This document shows positions 16,388 to 27,112 of a stretch of 64,000 nt of DNA, piece after piece. A model generated the notes under the pieces. It worked only from the letters and a program-made list of their open reading frames with translations, had not been told where the DNA came from and ran no database searches. The stretch's first letter is position 1; each line of letters starts with the position of its first letter. The stretch is from Silanimonas sp. Its GTDB lineage: Bacteria > Pseudomonadota > Gammaproteobacteria > Xanthomonadales > Xanthomonadaceae. Where the stretch lies: positions 1-64,000 of the forward strand of contig BPKK01000008.1 in NCBI GenBank assembly GCA_026005095.1. The letters are read 5' to 3'. The translations under genes and the position numbers were made by a program.

Positions 16388-16687
16388 TCAGCGCCCGGCG
16401 TGGGCGGCGAGCAGGGCCTCGACCTTGCGGTTGAGATCGGCGATGCCGCGCGAGAGCTGGTCTTCGCGGCCCTCGAGCTCGCGGCGGAAGGCATTCACCT
16501 CGGCGGCGAGGTTGAGGGCAGCGATCACCGCCACGCGGTCGAAGGCGGCCATGCGGTTGTCGCCACGGATGCCGCGCATCCGCGCGTCCAGCAGGCGGGC
16601 GGCGGCTTCCAGGGCCTCGCGTTCCTCCGGCTTGCAGCCGATGGTGAACTCGCGGTCGAGGATGCGGATGGCGACGCCCTCGCTCAC
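16388..16687 (-). CDS. zapA: Cell division protein ZapA
   Basis: ZapA crosslinks FtsZ filaments at the division ring. The 99-residue protein has the N-terminal VAIRILDREFTIGC segment, the LLDARMRGIRG motif and a long C-terminal coiled coil. The GTG at 16687 (VSEGVAIRI) overlaps the preceding stop as GTGA, so it is translationally coupled to the ZapB-like gene. No ATG fits the family start better. Confidence 0.93.
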   Translation of the reverse strand: MSEGVAIRILDREFTIGCKPEEREALEAAARLLDARMRGIRGDNRMAAFDRVAVIAALNLAAEVNAFRRELEGREDQLSRGIADLNRKVEALLAAHAGR

Positions 16688-16908
16688 GGGCTGGCCTCCA
16701 TCGACTTCAGGCGCTGGATGATGGCCTCCACCCGGCTGCGTGCCTGCTCGTTCTTGCTGAGCAGCTGGGCGCGTTCGCCGGCGAGCTGCGCCTGCGCCGT
16801 GCGCAGCTGGCGGTTCTCCTCGGCCAGCCGCTGCACCAGGGCCGACAGGGCCTCGATGCGGGTGGCCAGGGTGGCGAGGTCGTCGCGGGGGTCGGCGGCA
16901 CGGTCCAT
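16684..16908 (-). CDS. ZapB-like coiled-coil protein (TIGR02449 type)
   Basis: This 74-residue protein is almost entirely coiled coil (LATLATRIEALSALVQRL continuing through KNEQARSRVEAIIQRLK). It sits immediately upstream of zapA, which is typical of the TIGR02449 family found next to zapA in pseudomonads and xanthomonads. A role as ZapB-like partner of ZapA is a reasonable inference but unproven. The ATG at 16908 (MDRAADP) was chosen over an upstream in-frame codon. Confidence 0.8.
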   Translation of the reverse strand: MDRAADPRDDLATLATRIEALSALVQRLAEENRQLRTAQAQLAGERAQLLSKNEQARSRVEAIIQRLKSMEASP

Positions 16909-16940
16909 GCGGGCAAGTGTCGAGGCGGTCCCGGAAGGGG

Positions 16941-19253
16941 TCAAGCGGCGGGCTGGTCGAGGCGGCGCGCGGCCTGGCGCTCGCGGATGAAGTCGAAGGC
17001 ATGGGCGGCTTCCAGCGGTGGCGAGAGCAGATAGCCCTGCACCTCGTCGCAGCCCTGGCCGCGCAGGTAGGCGAGCTGGGCGGCGGTCTCCACGCCCTCG
17101 GCCACCACGTGCAGGCCGAGCGAGTGCGCCATGGTGATGACGGTGGCGGTGATGGCCTTGTCGTCGGGATCGTCGGTGAGGTCGCCGATGAACTCCTTGT
17201 CGATCTTCAGGGTGTCGATCGGCAGGCGCTTGAGGTAGACCAGCGAGGAGTAGCCGGTGCCGAAGTCATCGATCGCGAGGCGTACACCGAGGCCACGCAG
17301 GCGGTCGAGCACCGCCCGGGCCTGCTCGGCGTTCTGCATCACCACGCTCTCGGTGAGTTCAAGCTCGATCCGTCCCGGGGCGATGCCGGTCTCGGCGAGG
17401 ATGGCGGCGAGCTGCTCGGCGAGCGGCGCGCGCAGCAGCTGCAGCACCGAGACGTTGATGCTGCAGGCGATGTCGCCGAGCCCGGCGTCCTGCCATTGGC
17501 GCAGGGTGCGGCAGGCCTGGCGCAGCACCCATTCGCCGATGCCGAGGATCAGGCCGCTTTCCTCGGCGAGCGGGATGAACTGCGCCGGCCCCACTTCGCC
17601 CAGTTCCGCAGAGCGCCAGCGCAGCAGGGCCTCGACGCCGACGACGCGCTCGCTGCGCAGACTGAAGCGCGGCTGGAACACCAGCCGGAACTCTTCCTGC
17701 GCCAGCGCCCGGCGCAGGGCGGCGAGCAGGGTGGCGCGCCGCCGCGATTCGGCATCCATGGCCTCGTCGTAGACCTCGAAGGTATTCCGGCCGTGCGCCT
17801 TGGCCTGGTACATGGCGGTATCGGCGAACTTCAGCAGGTCCGTGGGGACCATGGCGTGGTCGGGGTAGAGGCTGATGCCGACCGAGGGCGTGATGCTGAC
17901 GCGGTGGCGCTCGTCTACCTCCAGCGGGGCGGCGAAGGCGGCGATCAGCTCGCTGGCCAGGCGCTCGGCGGTCGCCACGCTGTCGAGGTCTTCGACGATG
18001 ATGGTGAACTCGTCACCGCCCAGCCGGGCCACGGTATCGGTGGGGCCCACCGCAGCCTGCAGGCGGGCGGCGGCGGCCTTCAGTAGGCGATCGCCGGCGG
18101 CATGGCCGAGCGAGTCGTTGATGTCCTTGAAGTGGTCGAGGTCGATGAACAGCACCGCCACCCGGCTCTCCTGCCGGCGGGCGCGGATGATCGCGCGGGA
18201 AAGGCGCTCGGCCAGTAAGGTGCGGTTCGGCAGGCCGGTGAGGGTGTCGTAGTTGGCGAGGTAGCGCAGTTCCTGCTCGGCGCGCTTCTTCTGGGTGATG
18301 TCGTCGACCACAGCGACGAAATGGGTGCGCTGGTCGAGGCGGTCTCTGACTTCGGAGAGCTCGATCCAGCTCAGGAAATCGCTGCCGTCCTTGCGCCGCT
18401 GCCACATTTCGCCGCTCCAGTGGCCGCTGCGTAGGGCGATGCTGCGCACCCGCTGGTAGTACTCGCTGCTGTGCTGGCTGGAATCGAGCAGGGAGGCGGG
18501 CTTGCCGAGCACTTCCTCCTCGGTGTAGCCGGTGATGCGCGAGAAGGCCGGGTTCACCGCCACGAAGCGGAAGTCGGGGCCGACCACCGACACCGCCTCG
18601 GACATGCTGCGGAACACCTCGTAGGCCACCCGGGTCTCGCGCTCGGCGCTGCGCAGGGCCTGGATGTCGCGGGTGATGCCGGCCATCCGCACCGGCCGGC
18701 CGGAAGCGTCGCGCTCGACGATCCGGCCGCGCGCCCGCACCCAGCGCCAGCTGCCGTCCTCGCAGCGCAGACGGTACTCGGATTCGAAGACCTCGGTTTC
18801 GCCACTGGCATGGCGCTCCAACTGCTGGCGCAGGGGCTCGAGGTCGTCGGGATGCACCGCTTCCTCGCGCCAGCGCGCGAGCGCGATGTCATCCGGAGCG
18901 CCGGGGCCGACCAGTCGCTGGATGCCCTGGCGGTGCAGCACGCCGCCCGGCAGGTCGAGCTCCCAGTAGACATCGCCCGAGTGCGCCAGCACGAGATCGA
19001 GCTGCTGCCGCACCCGGCGCAGGGCGATGGCCTGCTGCTCGGCCTGGCGTCGCTGCTGGCGCAGCCCCCGCGACCAGAAGAGCAGGGTGACGAACAGGGC
19101 GAGCGTGAGCAGGACCACCAGGAACCAGGCTTCGGAGGCCGCGCCGCGGGCGGGGACGGCGGCCCAGGCCGGCACGGCGGCGATGGCGGAGGGCAGGGCG
19201 GCCGCGAAGTGGCGGCGCCGGGCCTGGGGTGCCGCGGGCGGCGGGGCGGGCAT
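16941..19253 (-). CDS. Membrane PAS-PAS-GGDEF-EAL c-di-GMP signalling protein
   Basis: The 770-residue protein has an N-terminal hydrophobic leader and a membrane helix at about 42-60. A coiled linker and two PAS domains (about 85-200 and 205-325) follow. The GGDEF domain has the intact motif at 412-416 and the EAL domain has EAL at 541-543. DDFGTGYSS, KIDKEFI and EVQGYL are also kept, so cyclase and phosphodiesterase active sites both look complete. No RxxD inhibitory site precedes GGDEF. The net activity cannot be predicted. It may feed c-di-GMP signals to Clp (inference). Confidence 0.92.
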   Translation of the reverse strand: MPAPPPAAPQARRRHFAAALPSAIAAVPAWAAVPARGAASEAWFLVVLLTLALFVTLLFWSRGLRQQRRQAEQQAIALRRVRQQLDLVLAHSGDVYWELDLPGGVLHRQGIQRLVGPGAPDDIALARWREEAVHPDDLEPLRQQLERHASGETEVFESEYRLRCEDGSWRWVRARGRIVERDASGRPVRMAGITRDIQALRSAERETRVAYEVFRSMSEAVSVVGPDFRFVAVNPAFSRITGYTEEEVLGKPASLLDSSQHSSEYYQRVRSIALRSGHWSGEMWQRRKDGSDFLSWIELSEVRDRLDQRTHFVAVVDDITQKKRAEQELRYLANYDTLTGLPNRTLLAERLSRAIIRARRQESRVAVLFIDLDHFKDINDSLGHAAGDRLLKAAAARLQAAVGPTDTVARLGGDEFTIIVEDLDSVATAERLASELIAAFAAPLEVDERHRVSITPSVGISLYPDHAMVPTDLLKFADTAMYQAKAHGRNTFEVYDEAMDAESRRRATLLAALRRALAQEEFRLVFQPRFSLRSERVVGVEALLRWRSAELGEVGPAQFIPLAEESGLILGIGEWVLRQACRTLRQWQDAGLGDIACSINVSVLQLLRAPLAEQLAAILAETGIAPGRIELELTESVVMQNAEQARAVLDRLRGLGVRLAIDDFGTGYSSLVYLKRLPIDTLKIDKEFIGDLTDDPDDKAITATVITMAHSLGLHVVAEGVETAAQLAYLRGQGCDEVQGYLLSPPLEAAHAFDFIRERQAARRLDQPAA

Positions 19254-19344
19254 CGCGCGGGTGCGTCTCGTGCTAGACCGGGTGAGGGGCCAGTGTACGC
19301 AGCGCCGGGCCGGGCGACCAAGGGCCCGGACGGGGTGGCGCTGC

Positions 19345-19350
19345 TAGACT
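19345..19350 (+). promoter_or_regulatory. -10-like TAGACT before ygfB
   Basis: TAGACT lies 28 nt before the ygfB GTG, in the divergent gap shared with the GGDEF-EAL gene. The hexamer recurs before the cytochrome and response-regulator genes. Confidence 0.3.
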
Positions 19351-19378
19351 GGCAGACGTCTTCACCGTCCTGTTTCCC

Positions 19379-19915
19379 GTGTCCGAGACCTTGCCCGACT
19401 ACGACGCGGTCGCCGCCCAGATCGCCGCCCTCGCCCTCTCGGTGGACCCCGCCGAGCTCCACGGCTCGCTCTGCGCCCTGTGCTGCGGTGGGGCGGGGCC
19501 GGCCAATTGGCTGGCCGAGGCCATGGGTGACGAGGATATGCCGCCGCCGCCGCCGGCCTCGGCCCTGGCGCGGCTGGAGGCGGTCACGGTGGCCCAGCTT
19601 GCCGGCACCGATTTCGGCCTGCAGCTGCTGCTGCCCGACGGGGAGCGGCCGGTGAGCGAACGCGGCGAAGCCCTGGTGGCCTGGTGCCGAGGCTTTCTCG
19701 GCGGCGTCGGCCTGGCGGGGCTCGAGCCCCTGCTCGGCGAGGAGGCCCGCGAGGCCCTGGGCGACGTGGCGAGGATCGCCGAATCTCATGTGAGTTACGA
19801 GGACCCGGAATCCGACGAGGAAGCCCTGGTCGAGATCGAGGAGTTCGTCCGCGTGGCGGCGCTGCTCATCCACGGCGACTGCCTCGCCGCCCGCCAGCGC
19901 CAGCGCCTGCACTGA
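19379..19915 (+). CDS. ygfB: YgfB/YecA family (UPF0149) protein
   Basis: This 178-residue helical protein has ELHGSLCALCCGG near the start, WCRGFLGGVG in the middle and an acidic C-terminal part with EEFVRVAALLIH. This is the UPF0149/YgfB family, which precedes pepP in gammaproteobacteria. In Pseudomonas, YgfB has been linked to antibiotic resistance regulation. Translation starts at GTG 19379, and the stop overlaps the pepP ATG as TGATG. Confidence 0.9.
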   Translation: MSETLPDYDAVAAQIAALALSVDPAELHGSLCALCCGGAGPANWLAEAMGDEDMPPPPPASALARLEAVTVAQLAGTDFGLQLLLPDGERPVSERGEALVAWCRGFLGGVGLAGLEPLLGEEAREALGDVARIAESHVSYEDPESDEEALVEIEEFVRVAALLIHGDCLAARQRQRLH

Positions 19916-21243
19916 TGAGCCTGCCAAAGCCGCCGCCGCCGATCAGCCGCGCCGAGTACCAGCGCCGCCGCCGCGCCCTGCTGCGGCTGGCACAGGAAGA
20001 CGCGATCCTGATCCTGCCGGCGGCGCCGGAGCGCATCCGCAGCCACGACACCCATCATCCCTATCGGCAGGATTCGGACTTCTGGTACCTCACCGGGTTT
20101 CCCGAGCCGGAGGCGGTGCTGGTGCTGGTGCCCGGCCGCGCCCATGGCGAGACCCTGCTGTTCTGCCGCGAACGCCATCCCGAACGCGAGCGCTGGGACG
20201 GCCCGCGCGCCGGGCCGGAGGGGGCGGTGGCCGAGTACGGCATCGACGATGCCTACCCGATCGACGACATCGACGAGATCCTGCCCGGCCTGCTGGAAGG
20301 GCGTTCGCGCGTCTACTACCACTTCGGCCGCGACACCGATTTCGACCTCAAGCTGATCGGCTGGGTGAACCGGGTGCGGGCCCGGGTGCGGCAGGGCGCC
20401 GAGCCGCCGCACGAGTTCCTCGAGCTCGGCCACCTGCTGCACGAGTTGCGCCTGTTCAAGTCGCCGGCCGAGCTAAGGCAGATGCGCCATGCCGCCCAGG
20501 TGGCGGCCGAGGCGCAGAAGGCGGCGATGCGCGCCACCCGCCCGGGCGGCCACGAGTACGAGGTGGAGGCCGCGCTCTGGGCCACCTGGCGGCGGTACGA
20601 CTGCGTGCCGGCCTACAACCCCATCGTCGGCGCCGGCGCCAATGCCTGCGTGCTGCACTATGTGGCGAACAGCGCGCCGCTGCGCGAGGGCGAGCTGCTG
20701 CTCTGCGACGCTGGGGCCGAGTTCCGCGGCTATGCCAGCGACATCACCCGCACCTGGCCGGTGGGCGGGCGCTACTCGAAGGAACAGCGCGCGCTCTACG
20801 AACTGGTCCTGGCGGCGCAGGCGGCGGCGATCGCCGAGGCCCGGCCCGGCCGGCCCTACGAGGCCGGGCACCAGGCGGCGGTGCGGGTGCTCACCGAGGG
20901 CCTGCTCTCGCTGGGGCTGCTCAAGGGCAGCCTGAAAAAAGCCCTGGAGGACGAGGCCTACAAGGCCTTCTACATGCACAAGACCGGCCACTGGATCGGC
21001 CTCGACGTGCATGACGTGGGCGACTACAAGGTGGCAGGCGAGTCGCGGCTGCTGGAACCGGGCATGGTGTTCACCGTCGAGCCCGGCCTGTACATCGCTC
21101 CGGATGCCGCGGTGCCGGCGAAGTGGCGCGGTATCGGCATCCGCATCGAGGATGAGGTGCTGGTGACCGGAGGCGCACCGGAGATCCTGACCGCGGCCTT
21201 ACCGAAGCAGGCCGAGGCCATCGAGGACTGGATGGCGGCCTGA
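19915..21243 (+). CDS. pepP: Xaa-Pro aminopeptidase P
   Basis: PepP removes N-terminal residues preceding proline, using two Mn ions. The 442-residue length matches the E. coli enzyme. Metal ligands of the pita-bread fold are visible: LLCDAGAEFRGYASDITRTW (two Asp), HKTGHWIGLDVHD (His), FTVEPGLYI (Glu) and GIRIEDEVLV (Glu). The ATG at 19915 overlaps the ygfB stop. The ubiH gene that often follows is absent here; holC on the opposite strand comes next. Confidence 0.96.
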   Translation: MSLPKPPPPISRAEYQRRRRALLRLAQEDAILILPAAPERIRSHDTHHPYRQDSDFWYLTGFPEPEAVLVLVPGRAHGETLLFCRERHPERERWDGPRAGPEGAVAEYGIDDAYPIDDIDEILPGLLEGRSRVYYHFGRDTDFDLKLIGWVNRVRARVRQGAEPPHEFLELGHLLHELRLFKSPAELRQMRHAAQVAAEAQKAAMRATRPGGHEYEVEAALWATWRRYDCVPAYNPIVGAGANACVLHYVANSAPLREGELLLCDAGAEFRGYASDITRTWPVGGRYSKEQRALYELVLAAQAAAIAEARPGRPYEAGHQAAVRVLTEGLLSLGLLKGSLKKALEDEAYKAFYMHKTGHWIGLDVHDVGDYKVAGESRLLEPGMVFTVEPGLYIAPDAAVPAKWRGIGIRIEDEVLVTGGAPEILTAALPKQAEAIEDWMAA

Positions 21244-21254
21244 GCGCCGCCTCC

Positions 21255-21683
21255 TCACATGTCGTGCTTGTGCAGTTCCAGGCCCAGGGCCTGGTACTGG
21301 CGCCAGCGCTCGCGCAGCGGGCCGCGGGCTGCCGGGTCGGCCGGCACCACTTCCAGCACCCGCTCGAAGCCCGCAAGCACCGCCTCGGCACGCAGGTTGA
21401 GCACGAAGGGCCGCAGCGGCACGTCGACGCCGGGCGGTGCGATCAGCACCGGCACGTCCGCCTCGTCCTCCTCGAGCCCGGCGATCTGGTGCTCGATGAA
21501 GCTGTCTTCCTCGAAGGCCCAGAGCAGGTCGTCGAGTTCCTCGGCCTCGGCCTGCGAGGCGCAGAGCACCAGGGTGGGTTTGCCGGTGGCATGGCAGCGC
21601 TTGACGAGCTCGCAGACGAGCAGCAGCGGCTGCTCGCGGAAGCGCGGCTTGTCGATGAGATAGAAATCGGCGCGGGCGCGCAT
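21255..21683 (-). CDS. holC: DNA polymerase III subunit chi
   Basis: Chi links the clamp loader to single-strand-binding protein. The 142-residue protein begins MRARADFYLIDKPR and keeps the family stretch LVCELVKRCHATGKPTLVL, then LDDLLWAFEEDSFIEH. It lies downstream of pepA on the minus strand, the conserved pepA-holC arrangement. Confidence 0.92.
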   Translation of the reverse strand: MRARADFYLIDKPRFREQPLLLVCELVKRCHATGKPTLVLCASQAEAEELDDLLWAFEEDSFIEHQIAGLEEDEADVPVLIAPPGVDVPLRPFVLNLRAEAVLAGFERVLEVVPADPAARGPLRERWRQYQALGLELHKHDM

Positions 21684-21717
21684 GGCGATGGCCCCGCGGC
21701 GGGCGCGGGGCAGGGCC

Positions 21718-23191
<1,474 letters not shown>

Positions 23192-23217
23192 CGGCGGGTT
23201 TCCGTAGAATGCGGCGC

Positions 23218-23223
23218 TCTATA
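23218..23223 (-). promoter_or_regulatory. -10-like TATAGA of pepA
   Basis: TATAGA on the minus strand lies 27 nt before the pepA ATG. A plus-strand TAGAAT (23205-23210) overlaps this region and could serve lptF, 126 nt downstream. The divergent pepA-lptF layout matches E. coli. Confidence 0.35.
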
Positions 23224-23335
23224 ACCGGCGCCTTCGTGGAGGGCCGGGTCGGCGCCGTCGTGCCGACGGCGGCGCCCGGAAGAGGGCCGCAAGTGTAGTC
23301 GATCCCCTCGTGAACGCTCCCGGAAGAGGCCCGTC

Positions 23336-24421
23336 TTGACCACCCTGCAGCGCTATCTCGTTCGCCAGTTGGCCGCCAGCACGGCGGCGGCGGTCGTGGT
23401 GTTGCTGCTGGTGGGCCTGGGGGGCGTGTTCGCCGATCTCGTCTCCGAGATCGCCCGTGGCCGGGTGCCAGCGCCGCTGCTGTTCTCGCAGCTCGGCCTG
23501 CGCATCGTGGGCTACCTGCCCTTGGTACTGCCGCTCGGGCTGTTCATCGGCCTTCTGATGGGGCTTTCGCGGCTCTACCGCGACAGCGAGATGGCGGTGC
23601 TGGCGGCGCTTGGCGTCGGTCCGCGCGAGCTTCTGGCGCCCCTGCTCTCGGTGGCCCTGCCGGTCGTGGTTCTGGTCGGTGCCTGCTCGCTGTGGCTGGC
23701 GCCGCTCGCCGAGCGCACCGCCCGCGAGGCGGTGGACGAGGCCAACCGCAGCTTCCTCGTGGCCGGGCTGGATGCCGGGCGCTTCGTCGAACTGCCCGGT
23801 GGCCGCGGGGTGGTGTTCGTCGGCGAGCTCTCTCCCGACGGCCGGCGCTTCTCGCGGCTGTTCGTGCAGATGCAGCGCGGCGAGCGGGTGGACGTGGTCA
23901 CCGCCGTGGAAGGCGAGCTGCTCCTCGATGCCGGCGGCCGCTTCCTGCGTCTGCGTGACGGTTTCCGCGCCGAAGGACAGCCCGGGCAGCGTGACTTCCG
24001 CCTGCAGCGCTTCGAGCTGAACGAGCTGCGTCTGCCCGATCCGGAGAGCAGCAACCGCAATCCGCTGGCTGGGCGGCCTACGCCGGAGCTGCTCTCGCCC
24101 ACGGCCACGCCGCGGGCCCGCGCCGAGTTCCACTACCGCCTCGGCGTGCCGCTGTTTACCCTGGCCCTGGTGCTGCTCGCCCTGCCGCTCTCGCGCAGCC
24201 CGCCGCGGCAGTCGCGGCACGGACGGCTGATCGTGGCAGTGCTGACCTATGCCTTCGGCACCAATCTGCTGCTGCTCGGCAAGGCCTGGCTCGGCAGCGG
24301 CCAGGTGCCGCTGGCGGCCGGCCTGTGGTGGCTGCACCTGCCGCTGTTCCTGCTCGCCGCCTGGCTGCTGTGGCGCGAGGGCAGGCCGGCGCGCCGGCGC
24401 ACCGGGGAGGCGCTGGCATGA
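23336..24421 (+). CDS. lptF: LPS export ABC transporter permease LptF
   Basis: LptF is one of the two inner-membrane permeases that, with LptB, extract lipopolysaccharide and pass it to LptC. The 361-residue protein has three N-terminal membrane helices, a periplasmic beta-jellyroll (about 130-260) and three C-terminal helices. Typical text is YLVRQL near the start and LSRLYRDSEMAVLAALGVG, the coupling-helix region. Translation probably starts at TTG 23336. The stop overlaps lptG as ATGA. Confidence 0.94.
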   Translation: MTTLQRYLVRQLAASTAAAVVVLLLVGLGGVFADLVSEIARGRVPAPLLFSQLGLRIVGYLPLVLPLGLFIGLLMGLSRLYRDSEMAVLAALGVGPRELLAPLLSVALPVVVLVGACSLWLAPLAERTAREAVDEANRSFLVAGLDAGRFVELPGGRGVVFVGELSPDGRRFSRLFVQMQRGERVDVVTAVEGELLLDAGGRFLRLRDGFRAEGQPGQRDFRLQRFELNELRLPDPESSNRNPLAGRPTPELLSPTATPRARAEFHYRLGVPLFTLALVLLALPLSRSPPRQSRHGRLIVAVLTYAFGTNLLLLGKAWLGSGQVPLAAGLWWLHLPLFLLAAWLLWREGRPARRRTGEALA

Positions 24422-25509
24422 ACGGGCTGGCCGTGTACCAGCGCTATCTCGGTCTCTCGGTGCTGAAGGCGGTCTGCGCGGCCTGGCTGGTGTTCGTGGG
24501 CCTGGCCACGGTGGGCAGCCTGCTCGGCGAGATCGACCGCCTGGGGCAGGGCGACTACGGCCTTGGCCATGCCCTGCTGGCCCTGGTGCTGCAGACCCCG
24601 CGCCGGGCCTACGAGAACTTCCCGATGGCGGCGGTGGTGGGCAGCGTGCTGGCCATCGGCGGGCATGCCGCGCGTTCCGAGCTGATCGCCCTGCGCGCCG
24701 CCGGGCTCTCGCCCTGGCGCATCGTCGCCACCACCCTGGGCACGGTGGCCCTGCTGCTGCTGCCTTTGCTGGTGGCGGGGGAGTGGATCAATCCGGTGGG
24801 CGAGCAGCGGGCCCAGGCCCTGAAGCTCAAGGCCACACGTTCCGAAGTGAGCCTCGCTGGCGCCAACCTCTGGGCCCGCGAGGGCGACGAGGTGTTCCAT
24901 GCCCGCGGCGGCCAGCGCCGCGAGGGTGAGGGGCGGTCCCGGCTGGTGTTCGAGCAGGTGAGGGTTTATGCCTTCGATGCCCAGGGGCGGCTCGAGTGGA
25001 TCCAGCAGGCCGAGGAGGCCGACTACGCCGAGGACGTGGGCTGGACCCTGCGCCGGGTGAAGCGCACCACCTTCGGCCCCCGCAGTGCCACGGTCGAGAC
25101 CTTCGATACCCAGCAGTGGGCCACGGCGCTCAAGCCCGGCGCCATCGAGGCCAGCCTGCAGGGGCCAGAACAGCTCGATACCGCCACGCTCGGCCAACGC
25201 ATCGCCCAGCTACGGCGCAATGGCCTCGATGCCAGCAGCCTGCTCGACACCTACTGGCGGCGCTGGTTCTACCCCTTCACCACCCTGGCCCTGGTGTTCG
25301 CCGCGCTGCCCTTCGCCTTCGGCCAGTTACGCAGCGGCGGCTTTGGCAAGCGGCTGTTCATCGGCATCCTGTTCGCCCTGCTGGCGCGCCTGGTGCAGCC
25401 GATGCTGGCCAACCTGGCCAAGGCCTACCAGCTGCCGATGCTGCTCGCGTATCTGGTTCCGGTGCTGCTGCTGGTGGCGCTCGGCGTGGCGATGCTCAGG
25501 CGGCGCTGA
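24418..25509 (+). CDS. lptG: LPS export ABC transporter permease LptG
   Basis: This is the partner permease of LptF, 363 residues with the same 3+3 helix topology around a periplasmic jellyroll. Typical motifs are YQRYLGLSVLKAV, LIALRAAGLSPWRI and DTYWRRWFYPFTTLALVFAALPF. The ATG at 24418 is coupled to the lptF stop. Its 3' end overlaps the convergent RDD gene by 14 bp. Confidence 0.95.
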   Translation: MNGLAVYQRYLGLSVLKAVCAAWLVFVGLATVGSLLGEIDRLGQGDYGLGHALLALVLQTPRRAYENFPMAAVVGSVLAIGGHAARSELIALRAAGLSPWRIVATTLGTVALLLLPLLVAGEWINPVGEQRAQALKLKATRSEVSLAGANLWAREGDEVFHARGGQRREGEGRSRLVFEQVRVYAFDAQGRLEWIQQAEEADYAEDVGWTLRRVKRTTFGPRSATVETFDTQQWATALKPGAIEASLQGPEQLDTATLGQRIAQLRRNGLDASSLLDTYWRRWFYPFTTLALVFAALPFAFGQLRSGGFGKRLFIGILFALLARLVQPMLANLAKAYQLPMLLAYLVPVLLLVALGVAMLRRR

Positions 25510-26026
25510 CGAGGCGCACCAGGCGGGTGCCGGAGAGCCGGTCGTGCAGGGCGGCGCGCTCGCCGTCGAGCAGCGACCAGAGCAGGCCCGCCGCGGCCGC
25601 CGCGCCGGCGATCCAGAACGGCAGCAGGCGGTCGGCCCAGGGCAGCAGGCCGGCGGCCTCGAGCAGCAGCAGGGCGGGCAGGGTGGCGGCGGCATAGCGC
25701 AGGGCCAGGGCGCCGGTCGTGGCCGGCCGCCCATCCGCGGCCACCACCCGGAGGCGCCAGGGGCGCATGCCGAGTGTCTGGCCGCCACGCCGCCAGCTCA
25801 GCACGAAGTAGGCGCCGACGAAGGTCCAGGCACCGAGGGCGAGGAGCGGGCCGGCCCAGGGCAGATCGCTGAGATCGGCATGGCCGAGCCCGGTGGCGAG
25901 GGCGGTGGCCAGCGCACCGAAGAGCAGCAGCACGGCCAGCGCCGGGAAGAGGTCGTAGACGAGGGCCAGCAGGCGCCAGCCGAGATGTGCCGGGACGGCG
26001 TACGGGGAGGGGGAGGACATGGCCAC
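25496..26026 (-). CDS. RDD-family membrane protein
   Basis: This 176-residue protein has about four membrane helices. It shows the RDD pattern: a first helix with GWRLLALVYDLFPAL, and the Arg-containing GQTLGMRPWRLRVV segment. LHDRLSGTRLV, the conserved end of the RDD domain, is near the C-terminus. RDD proteins are of uncertain function; some have been proposed as ion exchangers. A start at the second Met (26020) is equally possible. It sits beside lptG in several xanthomonads. Confidence 0.85.
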   Translation of the reverse strand: MAMSSPSPYAVPAHLGWRLLALVYDLFPALAVLLLFGALATALATGLGHADLSDLPWAGPLLALGAWTFVGAYFVLSWRRGGQTLGMRPWRLRVVAADGRPATTGALALRYAAATLPALLLLEAAGLLPWADRLLPFWIAGAAAAAGLLWSLLDGERAALHDRLSGTRLVRLVSAA

Positions 26027-26058
26027 CAGCTTAGCCGCCCGCTACGCTGGCGGCTGCG

Positions 26059-27057
26059 ATGCGCCCCGAACCTGCCCGTCCCGAAGCCGTGCGTTCCGCC
26101 TCCGCCGCCCGGAGCCCCGCCGAGCGCCGTCGCCTTGCTGCGGCCTGGCCCGAGGCTCCGGCTGCCGAGCGCGCCGCCATCGAGGCCTTCCTTGGCCGGC
26201 TCTGGGCCGAAACCGGTTGCGCCCGGGCCACGCTGGCCGCCTACCGCAGCGATCTCGTGCTGGCAGCCCGCTGGCTGGCGGCGCGGGGCGGCCCCGGACT
26301 GCTGGCCGTGGACCGCGCGCCGCTTTACGAACTGCTCGCCCTGCGCGCCGTGCAGGGCTACTCGCCGCGCAGCACGGCGCGCCTGCTGGCGGCCCTGCGT
26401 GCCTTCTATGCCGATGCCCGGCGCCAGGGCTTGCGTGCCGACGATCCGACGGCTCTGCTGGAGCGCCCCGGCTTACCGCGTGGCCTGCCCAAGGTACTGG
26501 CCGAGAGCGAAGTGGAAGCCCTGTTGCGCTCGCCCGATATCCGTAGCCCTGCCGGCCTCGGTGAGCGGGCCATGCTCGAACTGCTCTACGCCACCGGCCT
26601 GCGCGTCTCCGAGCTGGTGGGTCTGCCCACGCTGGCCCTGAATCTGCGGCAGGGCGTGCTCAGGGTGCGCGGCAAGGGTGGCAAGGAACGGCTGGTGCCG
26701 ATCGGCGACGAGGCCCAGCACTGGCTCTCGCGCTACCTGGCCGAGGCACGGCCGGTGCTGGCCAGGGGGCGCAGCCTGCCCGCCCTGTTCCTTGCGGCGG
26801 ACGGCGAGCCTTACGGCCGCCAGAGCTTCTGGGCGCGGCTCAAGGCCCTGGCGGCGGCGGCCGGCCTCGATCCTGCCCGGGTGGCGCCGCACCGCCTGCG
26901 CCATAGCTTCGCCACCCATCTCCTCAATCGCGGCGCCGACCTGCGCGTGGTGCAGATGCTGCTCGGCCACAGCAGCCTGTCCACCACCCAGATCTATACC
27001 CATGTGGCGCGCGAGGGCCTGAAGCGCCTACATGCCGCGCACCATCCCCGCGGCTAG
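26059..27057 (+). CDS. xerD: Site-specific tyrosine recombinase XerD
   Basis: XerD with XerC resolves chromosome dimers at dif. The C-terminal catalytic domain has the full set: Arg in [14 protein letters not shown], Lys in [24 protein letters not shown], and [13 protein letters not shown] with the Tyr nucleophile. The N-terminal SAM-like domain is present. At 332 residues it is about 30 longer than usual because of an Arg/Ala-rich N-terminal extension, so a later start may be used. dsbC follows, the conserved xerD-dsbC pair. Confidence 0.95.
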   Translation: MRPEPARPEAVRSASAARSPAERRRLAAAWPEAPAAERAAIEAFLGRLWAETGCARATLAAYRSDLVLAARWLAARGGPGLLAVDRAPLYELLALRAVQGYSPRSTARLLAALRAFYADARRQGLRADDPTALLERPGLPRGLPKVLAESEVEALLRSPDIRSPAGLGERAMLELLYATGLRVSELVGLPTLALNLRQGVLRVRGKGGKERLVPIGDEAQHWLSRYLAEARPVLARGRSLPALFLAADGEPYGRQSFWARLKALAAAAGLDPARVAPHRLRHSFATHLLNRGADLRVVQMLLGHSSLSTTQIYTHVAREGLKRLHAAHHPRG

Positions 27058-27112
27058 CCTGTGCTTCAATAGCGCGCCCGGCGCTCTGGCGCCGCCCGAT
27101 GCTGGAACCCGC

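Noticed and set aside
26059-27057. Tyrosine recombinase as sign of a mobile element
   Set aside because: Sequence motifs and the neighbouring dsbC identify it as housekeeping XerD.
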